A DNA stretch of 64,000 nt from Blasia pusilla (lineage: Eukaryota > Marchantiophyta > Marchantiopsida > Blasiales). Position numbers and translations under genes: made by a program. The stretch covers positions 5,580,001 through 5,644,000 of the forward strand of contig CM114273.1 in assembly GCA_050084515.1 (NCBI GenBank), read 5' to 3'. Every line of letters starts with the position of its first letter. Positions within the stretch are counted from its first letter, which is position 1. Below are positions 11,743-21,507 of the stretch, in pieces. A model generated the notes under the pieces. The model had not been told where the DNA came from, made no database searches, and was given only the letters and a program-made list of their open reading frames with translations.

Positions 11743-13331
11743 TCAGAATCGCTGGTGATGCCTCAACTTTGTCTTTGCACTCGCCATATAAGAGAGATCA
11801 TCCCTCCATAAGAGGTGGAAGCCCCTGCTCCCGAACTGATCTATCTTTGGATACCGACCATAGTAGCCAACTCGCTCCAATTGCTCAATCTCGGCGACCA
11901 TAGGCGACTCTGTCGTAGTGGTAGGGGTAGCCACCGTAGGCTCTCCAACCACTGGTCCACCTCTACCACCCCTACCACCTCGGCCTCTCGGAGCTACTCC
12001 ACCACGGCCACGGCCTGATCTCAACTCTGGATGAAGATCAAAGCAACGCTCTCGAGGATGACCTAGTCTCCCGCAATGATCACACTGAGTTGGGGCCGAC
12101 TGAGGCCCATCCTCCAAAGTCCGTCTCCCATCCTCTTGGGGACAAAACTTCCTAACATGATCACCTCCACATGTCCAACATGACTGTCCTTGCTGCGGGG
12201 CAGCAAATGAAGGCAATGGTCTCTGCACAAATGTCCCTCTAGGACTTGACTGAGGTCGCGTGTACCCCCCACGACTCCCACTACTACTACCACCACCACT
12301 ACTATGAGACTGTGAGGTGGGCGGCTGAACACGAGAAGTAGTAGTTGTATCCCTACTGAATGCGGATGTCACCACTCTCTCCTTCACCATGTTAAGCTCA
12401 ATCTTCTCAGATAGAGCAAACACATGGGTCAATATGGGTGAATCATCACTCATAAGAGTAGCATCACGCACCCTACGGGCGCAAATCTCTGTCCAAGATC
12501 CCATACCAAAATCGGATCTTCGATCCTCGTCACACCTGGGTAATCGAAATCAAGCGTCGCGTGATACGCGTGTATGCCTCACGAAGACTCTCACCAGTCT
12601 TTCGCTCAAAGTCCTGAAGATTCCTCAACTTCTCCGTCTTCACTCCTTGATAGTTCTTCTTCAACCTCTTGAAGAACTCTGCAACCGGGCTAAACGATGG
12701 TGGGGCACTAGTACCTCCACTAGTACCCCCACTAGTACCTCCACTGGTACCCCCACTCCGGCTCGTGCACTCGTACCCACTCAACGTCGGGCCGGGGTGG
12801 CATAGTAGGAGCACTACTACCAATACCACCATGGGTGATAGACACATAGCCTGGAGACCAATATTGTCTCCATGCCTCAATCTCAGCAACATGGTCCTTC
12901 CTAAACTCATGGTAATCATCCATGGGTGGTCCTTCCAAGTGCTGAAACAACCCCTTCCAAGCCAAGAAGGGTGTAAACACGCGTGGCGTTCAACATCTGC
13001 ATATCACACCACGTATCAAACTCCTGCATGAAGTCCTCGGCTCAATGGTACCCACTTTGCACTCGTAGTATCGTCGTGGGCCCTTCATGGCCCCATATCC
13101 ACCGTCCATGTCCCAAATCAATGGAGCTGCAACACTCGATAACAACGTAGAAGACTCGGTGTTTGGAACACCCTCGTCCTCCTCTTCATCAACCGTCGGA
13201 AGTGGAAAAGGTAGCCGATACCTAAATCCACTCCGTGTGAAAAACCATCGCCCGCACCACGGTCCCCAACCAGACCACTCGACAACTCCGTGATGACCAA
13301 CGCCGATGCCGTACCACCACCAAATTACCAA
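11743..13331 (-). pseudogene. Gag of the DNMT-type gypsy element (two zinc knuckles, RGG box)
   Basis: The longest frame, 12504-11743 on the minus strand, carries two CCHC-type zinc knuckles (CWTCGGDHVRKFC and CDHCGRLGHPRERC) followed by an RGG-rich basic tail (RGRGGVAPRGRGGRGGRGG). Upstream segments (12919-12530 and 13331-12732, other frames) hold the gag core with FFKRLKKNYQGVKTEKL and FERKTGESLREAYTRI, plus an N-terminal part with MPPRPDVEWV. Zinc knuckles and RGG boxes bind nucleic acid during packaging and reverse transcription. The ORF is split into at least three frames. The gene follows the PBS/LTR at 13.8 kb, as expected for a 5' gag. Confidence 0.85.
12707..12754 (-). repeat. 12-bp minisatellite inside gag
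   Basis: Four near-perfect copies of ACTAGTACCTCC/ACTAGTACCCCC encode a Ser-Gly-Gly-Thr repeat on the minus strand, in the flexible region upstream of the zinc knuckles. Confidence 0.85.
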
Positions 13332-13794
13332 GTGACGTCGATGTCGCTATACTATTCTAGCTCTACTAGCTATGGGTGTAGGCAACCTAACTTGTCATCA
13401 CCACAAGAAGTCTCCCACAATCTACTCGTCATCCCTCCAGCCTCACTACCGGTAGCACACAAGAGTAACACTACTCTGGAAATCAGCGTCAACCCTAACA
13501 ATGAGCGCGCAAGCAAGAAGCACGATGGAGGGGATCCAAACACAGGAAATCCAACGACAACCCTCCAATCGCAAATGGAAATCAAGGTAACACAATCCAC
13601 CAAACGTGGTGCCCTCTGAATCCACAAAACCCACCACACAATTCTAACGCAATAACTACTCCGCCGCGGGTCGATGATGTGCTAGTCGAACGCGCAGCAC
13701 CTGAAATATCACCTGCATGGAGAGGCTACACCGTACTATCCGCTAGAGGTACATCAACCAAAAACCTAAGATGCATAAAGCGCCTAACACATCT

Positions 13795-13808
13795 CCGAAC
13801 AGCACCAA
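13795..13808 (-). other. Probable primer-binding site of the right arm
   Basis: Immediately inside the LTR end (CTCA on the minus strand) the sequence is T then TTGGTGCTGTTCGG. The TGG start and its position 1-2 bases from the LTR are typical of a tRNA primer-binding site. It is not the common iMet type, and I cannot assign the tRNA. Confidence 0.5.
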
Positions 13809-13809
13809 A

Positions 13810-15054
13810 TGAGCTACAACAGTCTGTATACTGGCATAGTTAAGAACTCGGCAGTTAAGCGTCCTCCAGGAAGAATAGCCCAAAGATGGGTGACCAGTTA
13901 TGCAAAACTCAAATCCCAAATCCTGCAAAAATTGCCTCACGCCCAAGCAAGCAAGCTTTCTTGCTTGCTCCTTGCTCCTTGCTCCTTACTCCGCCTCTCA
14001 CGCCCACTCGCCCCGAGCTACCACGAGTTGCCTCGAAGCCTCAAAACGCCGAGAAATGCTCAAGACATGCCCCGTTTGCCACACTTCGCCATGCTTCGCT
14101 ATGGAGAGAGGTCCAACCAGGGCGCCCCCAACGGGATAGGCGTCTCCAAAAATGAACGAGTCACCAACCAACCAGCCCCTCCGATCCGTTGTCCACCATA
14201 GCCAGACCTCGCGCTAGTCCGTGAAATTTCGATCAGAAATTACTTCATAAATACGTTACCGAAATCAAATCTGTTTCGATCTGAATTCAATTGACAACCA
14301 TAGCTATCTCTCCACAAAAAATCAGCTACAACCGAGCTCTGTACTCCGAGCTAAAAATCAAACAAACTTGCTGTCCATACACCTCGAGAATCGCAAATCC
14401 GACAGCGCTTCCGCCAAGTTTCATGCACGCAGAAATCCGCAACGCTCCACACACTCGAGTAGATAGATTCACAGGAGATCACAATACGAGTAGCAACAGG
14501 AACCTCTCACCCGATCTGGATGAACTTCAACACAGCTTCCGCACTCCAAGCTCTCCACATCACAAAACTGTCGAACACGACCAGAATCTTCAATGCTTGA
14601 TAACTTCCAACTCCCTTGACGAAATCCGGCGATCTACAGCGCGTTGGAAAGCTCTCAAAAAGGCGCTTCTTTCCCAACCAACCACGCACCTGATTCACAC
14701 CTCCAACATAGGCAACAAGCCCCGAACATCCACGGTTGAGTACACAATCAGCTCTAACCAGATCCTACTGATCTACAATCGAAGCTACCATCGATCTACT
14801 CCAGTTCTTTGAGTGAAATCCGTGAAAGACCTACTGTCATAAAACACGTTTACAATCACATACAATCGAGCCAAACCCACTCCACGATGGGAGAATCTTG
14901 GTCGAAGCTTGTGGGAAACACCATAGCCAAGAGCTCTACTCACTACCAAGGCTAACTCCCAACGCAACAGGCTCAACTCAAAGAACTGATTATTCTTTGA
15001 GTGCACTCCACCTTATATCCTCCAACCTAAGAGCGGGCCCTACTGGGAAACTCA
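13810..15054 (-). repeat. LTR of DNMT-type gypsy element, right arm (complete, 1245 bp)
   Basis: On the minus strand it begins TGAGTTTCCCAG (ending at plus position 15054) and ends TGTAGCTCA (13810). TGAG...CTCA forms the short inverted termini expected of an LTR. It is nearly identical to the left-arm LTR at 5465-6710. The flank beyond 15054 shows no duplication matching either edge. Confidence 0.88.
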
Positions 15055-15329
15055 ACTTTGTTTATGAAACTCTCATGCCATGTTACATTTATTCATTGGA
15101 TCTAGGTCATATTGCCAAACTTTATGGTCCAATCCATAAAAAGTATCACTATTCTTGCAGAATTAGAAAGATCCAATAAAGTTGGAAAGATTTAATAAAA
15201 TCTTCTCATCCCATCCACAATGGGCGAAGTTTCCACTCAGCAATCACTTTGAGTCTATTTAGACTAACCATATGACCAAAAACTTGATCTTGCTAAATCC
15301 AAATTAATTCTTTTCTACATTCCCTCGTA

Positions 15330-15640
15330 GCTTCTTTGCTCTAAGTATTAACAATAGCAACTTTTCTAGTGGCTTCAAATAGATCATTATGTCGCTAATA
15401 TAAATCATAACATACTCATCCATATCCTGATGAAAGATGGAGTTGGAGTTCATCGATGAATGTAGGAGATGCATAACACTAATCGAGAGGCAACACTACA
15501 AACTTTAATGAGAAATATTTCGTTCTATAGGAATTAGGTAATAGTTTCACTTAGCATCCTACATAATAGATCATCTATCCTTGGAAGAGGAAAATTATTC
15601 CTTACCCTTCCTTAGAACTTGCACTCCATAAGGTGATTTA
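15330..15640 (-). pseudogene. Degenerate gypsy reverse transcriptase fragment
   Basis: Translating the minus strand across several frames gives FPLPRIDDL (near 15590), then MNSNSIFHQDMDEYVMIYI-DI-IY (15450-15380). These match, in order, the YPLPRIDDL, LMNSIFH..LDEFVI and YLDDILIY blocks of chromovirus-type RTs. The YxDD motif is mutated and no frame is open. It lies just outside the composite element and is much older than it by degree of decay. Confidence 0.65.
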
Positions 15641-15867
15641 TTAGTTTAGATATATAGAAAATATCCTATATTTTCTATTATTCCCAATGTAGCATGCAAA
15701 AGGATTGTAACAAAGTTAGTAAATATTACATATAGATACGAATTTGAAGAGAAAAATATCTGAATTCTTTGGTTGGGAGATTGTATTGATAGTATGACCA
15801 GTTGTTATACTATTGGACATATGGATGATGTATGCTTAACTTACAAAACACTTCATTGGAAGTGAGA

Positions 15868-16700
15868 TAGATGAAGTCTTCAAAGTCCCCAAGCTCTCAT
15901 TTTGGGATGTGTCGTGACCACATTCAAGTTCAATTACCATATTTGAAGGTTTCATCTCCTTTTCTATTTGAGTTTATTTTAAGTATTACGTCAAATAGTA
16001 TGCATGTTTTGCATACTTCACGTGCATGTAACAGTGTGCTTCAATCGGCATCCATGGGAGCGCATATTATAAAGCATGGCGATGATGGAGGAAACTTGAG
16101 GATTCAAGGTGATATTTATCATACTATTGAACCTCTTATTGTGGAGACGGTGTTTCCCACAATTTGCACAAATTTATATTCATGATTTTGAATATTAAAT
16201 TGAACAAAGGAGAAAGATCATCAATCAAAATAAACAAGATCAATGAGATTTTGAAAGGATTACAAGACATGATACATGTCTAGAATCCCTATGCAACTAT
16301 CTTGCAATATTTAACCTTGGATCTATAACTTATGTAATTCTGATTTTCATATTTTTCTAAAGCTTGGATTATAAGCTAAGGCTTGATGCAAAAGCATACA
16401 TGCCTTCAAATATTGTTCGGAGATGGAAGTGAGCAGAGAAAAAGAAGTGGATCTACCTAAACATATATTTCATTACATTATATTTTTGTCCTTGGCATAA
16501 TCTTGGAATGGATGATCTTAGAAGAAGAGGGCATACCGTGATAGAGAAGGATGGAGGTGAGTACGTTGGTAGTAATGTACCGAAGAGATTTGAAGAAGTT
16601 AAAAGCCGTTCAAAGTGGAGACACGACTAAGAAACAAGTTCAAAATTTATCCCCGTCTTACAAGTTGTTTCATTTCGACTTTAAATACATGATGATTTTC
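15868..16700 (+). pseudogene. Helitron Rep/helicase N-terminal domain relic
   Basis: The plus strand reads SMGAHIIKHGDDGG (near 16045), RIQGDIYHTIEPL (near 16100) and, after a frame change, FPQFAQIYIHDFEY (16150-16190), followed by a Gln/Lys-rich stretch. This is the order of the conserved Helitron_like_N blocks of plant Helitrons (xFRIxGQIYHRIGxLLP, then FAQLYIYD). Stops and frameshifts occur throughout. I could not place the Rep HUH motif, the helicase, or the 5' TC and 3' CTRR termini. A weak continuation to about 16.9 kb is possible. Confidence 0.65.
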
Positions 16701-16939
16701 ATCATTGAAAATCACATCATTACTTGGGAATATATGGTATATGCAACCACTAACTGAAGGCTATAACAAAGGGATAAGGATACATGTTATGTATGATAAT
16801 GAGTGTAAATCCAAGAGGTTTGTGGGCTTCATCTCTCGATCTTCGAAGCCGGCTGCAGTTTCGACATCTGAGAGATCTAAGAAAGTTATGGGGGTGGTGA
16901 TGGAGCATATAGATTCAAGATTTTTCTGGGCCAGATAGA

Positions 16940-18290
16940 GCAGCTGAGCCTCACCTTAAGGTCATTTCCAGCTCTTTACTGGTGATCCATAAATTCACGT
17001 CAGGTCGATGATTTCTAGATCGAAGTACCAGTTTGTAGATCGATGCAGTAGATAGATCCACACGCTTCTGGGTTGGAGTACCTTCATTCCCCACCAGTTA
17101 CTGGCACCCGATCACTTCAGTTAGATAGTTGGTAAATCGAAAAGAACAAAGATCGAATTCTGACTCTCGTTTGAGCTGGATACTCACAGAGAGATGAATT
17201 CTGGGTTTAAACAGAGCTGGTTTCTATTTTTTTCGGTCGATCGCTTCATTTTAGTCGTTACTAGATCAAAGAATTTTTGGGGGTTGGAGTCACAGCTCAA
17301 GTCCTCACTCTTCAGTGAATCACTCAAGTCCTATTATTTTTACACCGAAGAAGTTTCTCGGTTGGAATTCAGCCCAGTTCTAGAACCTCATCTAGATTTC
17401 TTGATTGAGGAAGTTCAGAGTGTTAAAGCATAGAGAATTTTCTCATCTTAGCTCATTTGTTGACGAACAGCTCGATTTCTACCTCTTTGCTCCACCACGT
17501 TGGCTTGGTCATTATTGCTGGATCAACTAAGTTTCAGGTCTGGAGCACTGGTCGTGTTTCGGAGTGCAGAAAAGCTCGACTTCGGACCCTTCGTTGGACC
17601 TTTTCGGTTCAAATACTCCTATCTCGAAGAATTTCATGGGCTGGTTTGAGTGTGAACTCGCACTCAACCACACCACTTCGGCTCAACGATTCCTACCCCG
17701 AAATTTTTTCTTCTTTGAAGCTGAGACTGATGCTCGATCTTCAGCTCGTTCACTTTAATTCCATCATTGCTAGATCAAAAAGGTTTCTTGATTGGAATAG
17801 CGCTTCAGTTTTGGGCTCGATCAAATCCCCACTTCCACACTTCTGCTGCTTGCCTGGATCCCTGCCGCTACTCGTACCTATCGAAACGAAACATGGACAG
17901 CGATTGTGTAAGAGATCCTCAATGACACTAGGTATATTTGAGGATCAAAACGAATCTTTGTCGAGATTTCTGGTTTTTAGTCGAGTTTCTTTTCGCTTCT
18001 CCTCAGCTTCTGCCTTCCAGCTGGAAAGAAGGAAAATTCCTCCATCCGTATTTTCTTTGGTGGATTTCGAAATTGAGTACTCGCCATTTCTCAGATTCCG
18101 ATCTCGACCTGAGTCCCTGGACAGACATGTAGTCGCTCCTTTGGTCGATTCAGAGAGTGAGTTCGAAAGTTCGTTGTGAGCTGAGGATCCACAATTGCCA
18201 GCTTTTCATTTCTTGAGGAGATCTAGCCAGCAGAGTCAGAAGAGGTAGGAAGAAGGGGAGGAGATGATTGATATGATGGAGTTTCTCGGC
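16940..18290. other. No recognised gene
   Basis: An open frame at 17457-18179 (plus, 240 codons) and shorter ones show no domain I recognise. A motif like TTGCTAGATCAAA(A)AGG recurs loosely (17258, 17768), suggesting an old internally repetitive element. Nothing more can be supported. Confidence 0.4.
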
Positions 18291-18435
18291 ATTTGTTCTG
18301 TGGATCTTATTACGTGACTACGCTTGTCGTCCTCTACAATTCGATACCCACCTATGGCTACGGGCTCAACTTTTGGGAAGATATATTTTGGCTAAATGTA
18401 GTTGGTTCTTTCCTTCGATTCACATCTCCACCAGA

Positions 18436-18609
18436 ATGGAGAGATTTTCAGCGGTCAAGGTGCTAAGAGTTTCACCTGACAGATTGTGGTCGGCTTTCAA
18501 AGACATACATAATATCATTTCGCAGATCATGCCCATGTCCAGAGTTTCCGTGGAGATCATAGCTGGAGATGGAGGTCCGGCAGCGTTCGAGTCTTCCGAA
18601 TGCCTCTTG
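18436..18609 (+). pseudogene. Bet v 1-like (PR-10/START-fold) first exon
   Basis: From the ATG at 18436 the plus strand encodes MERFSAVKVLRVSPDRLW, then DIHNIISQIMP and VEIIAGDGGP. This matches the N-terminal half of Bet v 1-family proteins, including the glycine-rich GxGGxG loop. After GDGGP a single missing base shifts the frame: the next frame continues with SVRVFRMPLG, as expected for the family, and then meets a donor-like G|GTAATT at 18609/18610. Family proteins are about 155-165 residues and often have one intron near this point. No second exon was recognised downstream. It is either a truncated pseudogene or a real exon with one base error. The family's role is binding hydrophobic ligands. 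Confidence 0.6.
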
Positions 18610-19219
18610 GTAATTCTATCTCATCGATGAAACCGCTTCTATCATCTTATGTTACTTCCATGGCATCGATCTGTTTCTTCCTTACTTGGTTTGATCAAGA
18701 ACTATTGCGTTTCCATATTTTACGTATTCTCATTGACACTTGTGACAAGTCGATGGATCTGTCTGTAGGCAACTCAAACTTTTCTTGAGCATCGAAAGAT
18801 TCTCATTCGAGGAAGGATAGCTTTCCTGCAAAGTTACTTCGATCTAAGTCATTAGATTTTCAGACTCTTCGTTATCACTTTCGTAGCATCGATTCTTTTA
18901 TGTCTATGGTTATGGAAATTTGAAGAATGTTATTAGATCGAACGCACAGAGAGATTCTTGGAGCTCACATTCCCAAGATTTTCATCCTTAGTTTCTCTAA
19001 GCTAAGTAGATTTCAATGTATACCCTTAGAATGACTCAATAATTCTAAGTGATCGCCTCATGTTGAGCTACTTAGATTTAATTATAATCACTCAAAATTC
19101 GCATGTCCTTTTTTGTCACAAGGTCTTATGTTTGTAGTGAGGTTGCTTGTAACATTTACGTTTGTAGCCCTACTGACATTTTGAGTGTAGACGAAAACTT
19201 GTCAATTTTAACCAGAAAT

Positions 19220-19680
19220 GCTAGACAGTAATGGCCCCTGCCGAATTCAGCCCACTACCATGTAGGACCGAATTCAGGAGGTCCAGATCCGTCAGATCCG
19301 TCACAAACTTCAGGTTCCAGGTTTTGCAATCGTGTCATCGAAAACTTCTCCAGCGCCTCAAGTCTCATGGGAACTCGTGGAGGCACCTGAACTGAGACAA
19401 GACAGAGAGTGTAGCATTGCCCGTCTGCCCATCCACCCATCTGTAGCTGGCGTTGCACCCCAAGAACTTTCTTATCTAATCTGGAGGATCGATTCGAAAG
19501 CAGAGCTGCCCACTAAGTCTCACTTCAGGGATTTATATCAAAGCATGTATCCACCCTAGAGGGCATCTAGTCCCAAACGCTGGACATTGGAGCTCCAGCA
19601 GATCCGAAGTTTTGGGCATCCCATCCCATACAAGAAGTGAAAATGAGGCCATGGAATCACTAGAGATTGATCCAAAAAAT
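19220..19680 (+). repeat. Unidentified dispersed family, copy A
   Basis: It shares ordered blocks with 27350-27840, 29672-30390 and the minus strand of 33690-34080: GACAGTAATGGCCC, CCGAATTC, a CTGTCACAAACATCAGGTTCCA-like block, a CATCGAA-ACT-CTCCAGCGCC-like block and GGCACCTGA-CTGAGACA. The consensus reading frame (WTEF.KASSVTNIRFQ..AISSSNTAPAPE) suggests an exon, but every copy is frameshifted and I do not recognise the domain. The copy here continues to about 19850 with a lysine/serine-rich segment. Confidence 0.6.
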
Positions 19681-19899
19681 GAAAGAGTTGAAGCCCATAG
19701 CCGTAAGAAGCCGCTTAGCCATCAGCCAAGGAGAGCGCCAGCAAGCACCATCTCCAGAATGGCGTCTTCCTTCGGTGGATCCATTAATGCCTCGGAGTAT
19801 CTTGTCAAGTTTTATCGCCTTTGGATTCTTCTCAAAATTTGAACCCTCCTTAATTTCCTTTCGCCTTAAGCCAATATGCATGTTTATGGCCTAAGTCGA

Positions 19900-21250
19900 A
19901 AGGTTAACCTCTCTAGGAGGCCAAAGAGGGGAGCCTCCAAGAGGTGCTAGGCTTTCAAAAGTCGATGCCAAAGCTTTGGATTTTTTAGATGGTAAGTTGG
20001 AGTAGCATACTTATAGTGAAACCTAATTTAGACCTTAATCTAAGCATTCATATTTAGATCTAGAGATTTATTTGGGCACCTATTTCTTGTTGGGCTAAGT
20101 AAGGTGATGTACCTCAACTTAAATATTTTTTGATTTTTTTTCCCATGTATGAAAGGTATGAAAGGTAGTGTCTACATGAATTGTAAGCTTTCCAAGTGAA
20201 ATTTTTTTATTTCTTTCAAGTTTATTAGTCTCATTTCTTATCTACAATATCTTGAGAGCACACTAGGCTCTAGGAATAATTTATTGATGGTATTGTTAAC
20301 TTCTGGCCTCAACACATATTTTCCCAAAGTAATTTAGGTGTTGATATGATTTTAATGCATGGAAGAAGAAAGAAGGAGTGTTGTTGGATAATTGTGGAGT
20401 CATCAAAATCTTAGTTCAAAATAAAATTCACAGCTCTACTCTAAAAAAGAAATAAACTCTACAGGTAAATAAGTTACTATATCCATTGTACCTCATGGTG
20501 GATAAATTCCCGTCCACCCCATTAATTTTCTTGCTAGTCCTAAACAAGCACTAGAGATGCTCATCTTATGTATTCCTAAAATTCCACATCATGCCATTGG
20601 TCATATCATATCATACCTTTCGTCATATCCTTACATTCCCTTTTTCTAGAAGGTTGAAGTTGAATTACCTTCGATGTCTCCATTCCTAAGCTTTATCAAG
20701 AAATAAGGAAAGATCTTGTTTAAATATGTAGACGAAATCCATGTTAATGGGATCAAACATATTTGATAAGGTCCATGGTCGCGGAAATGTGTTCCATAGC
20801 TCTTACTAAGCTCTTTAAGCGTTGCTCCCTCCAAGTGCTTTCGCCCTACATTTCTAGCAGCCATTCATGGTCTGTTGGTGTAGGCTTAAAACCTACAACA
20901 AAAGCCCTGCCATCTTATTCATTTCATCCATCGGATTCTGAATCCGGCCTACGACTCACGGTATGAAGCCACGTCCTAGTAGCGTTCAGATCGCAGAAAC
21001 GACCCTTCCAACTGCCATCAAAACTGAAATGAAACCGATTACTGAGGTCTTGACACGTGTCCGTGGAGAGTTTTTATCATGCATAGGGCCGATATATTCA
21101 TGAAGACCAAAGATCGGAAGCTGAAAATGCATATCAGCCTAGATCACCTCCCCGCTTTCTATGGCATGAGATGGTTGAGTTCAAAGTGACGTGCAATCTT
21201 TTCGGTAGCTTCCACGGTAATTTGAAAGAATCGCTCGGACTCCTGTTTTA
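19900..21250. other. No recognised feature
   Basis: AT-rich sequence with short random open frames on both strands. No motif was identified. Confidence 0.4.
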
Positions 21251-21305
21251 ATATTGCCCATAGGAAACTACCCGACAAAAACAAGCCGTGTTCCTACAGC
21301 ATCCC

Positions 21306-21444
21306 ATTTGCAAAAAGGTGCCCGAGTTTCAGGTGACGTGCACTCTCATCCGGATTTGCAAAAAGGTGGCGGAGTTTCAGGTGACGTGGACTCTCATCCG
21401 GATTTGCAAAAGGTGGCCGAGTCTAAGATGACGTGGAGTCTAAA
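21306..21444. repeat. 48-bp tandem array, about 2.9 units, with ACGT cores
   Basis: Units begin ATTTGCAAAAAGGTG at 21306, 21354 and 21402. Each contains a GGTGACGTG or GATGACGTGG core, a typical plant bZIP-binding ACGT element. On the plus strand it also forms a 16-residue repeat (SGDV.SHPDLQKG) in the short frame 21254-21457, so either a regulatory or a coding origin is possible. Confidence 0.75.
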
Positions 21445-21507
21445 TGGTACGCCTTAGAATTCTTTCAAGGAACCACTCCACTCCTACTGTTCCCATGAAT
21501 CGTCCGC

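Larger units (their letters stand above)
5465..15054. mobile_element. Tail-to-tail composite of two 5' halves of a DNMT-encoding Ty3/gypsy element
   Basis: The outer arms are the same roughly 1.25-kb LTR in inverted orientation (plus at 5465-6710, minus at 13810-15054). The left arm continues on the plus strand with RT, RNase H and part of integrase (6711 to about 8606). The right arm continues on the minus strand with PBS, gag, protease, a cytosine methyltransferase and RT (13809 down to 8607). The two meet near 8606 and neither has a 3' LTR. About 260 bp of RT occurs in both arms (6739-6998 and 8609-8869, inverted, roughly 97% identical), so this is not a simple inversion of one element: two copies must have contributed. 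No target-site duplication was found at the outer edges. Both arms carry frameshifts. Confidence 0.85.

Noticed and set aside
5465-15054. A single element inverted by autointegration
   Set aside because: The RT segment of about 260 bp is present in both arms, which a one-molecule rearrangement would not give.
17457-18179. 240-codon plus-strand ORF as a gene
   Set aside because: No recognisable domain, loose internal repeats, and no supporting start or splice context.
21306-21444. CRISPR-like array (three 48-bp units)
   Set aside because: The units are contiguous without unique spacers, and the DNA is plant nuclear.
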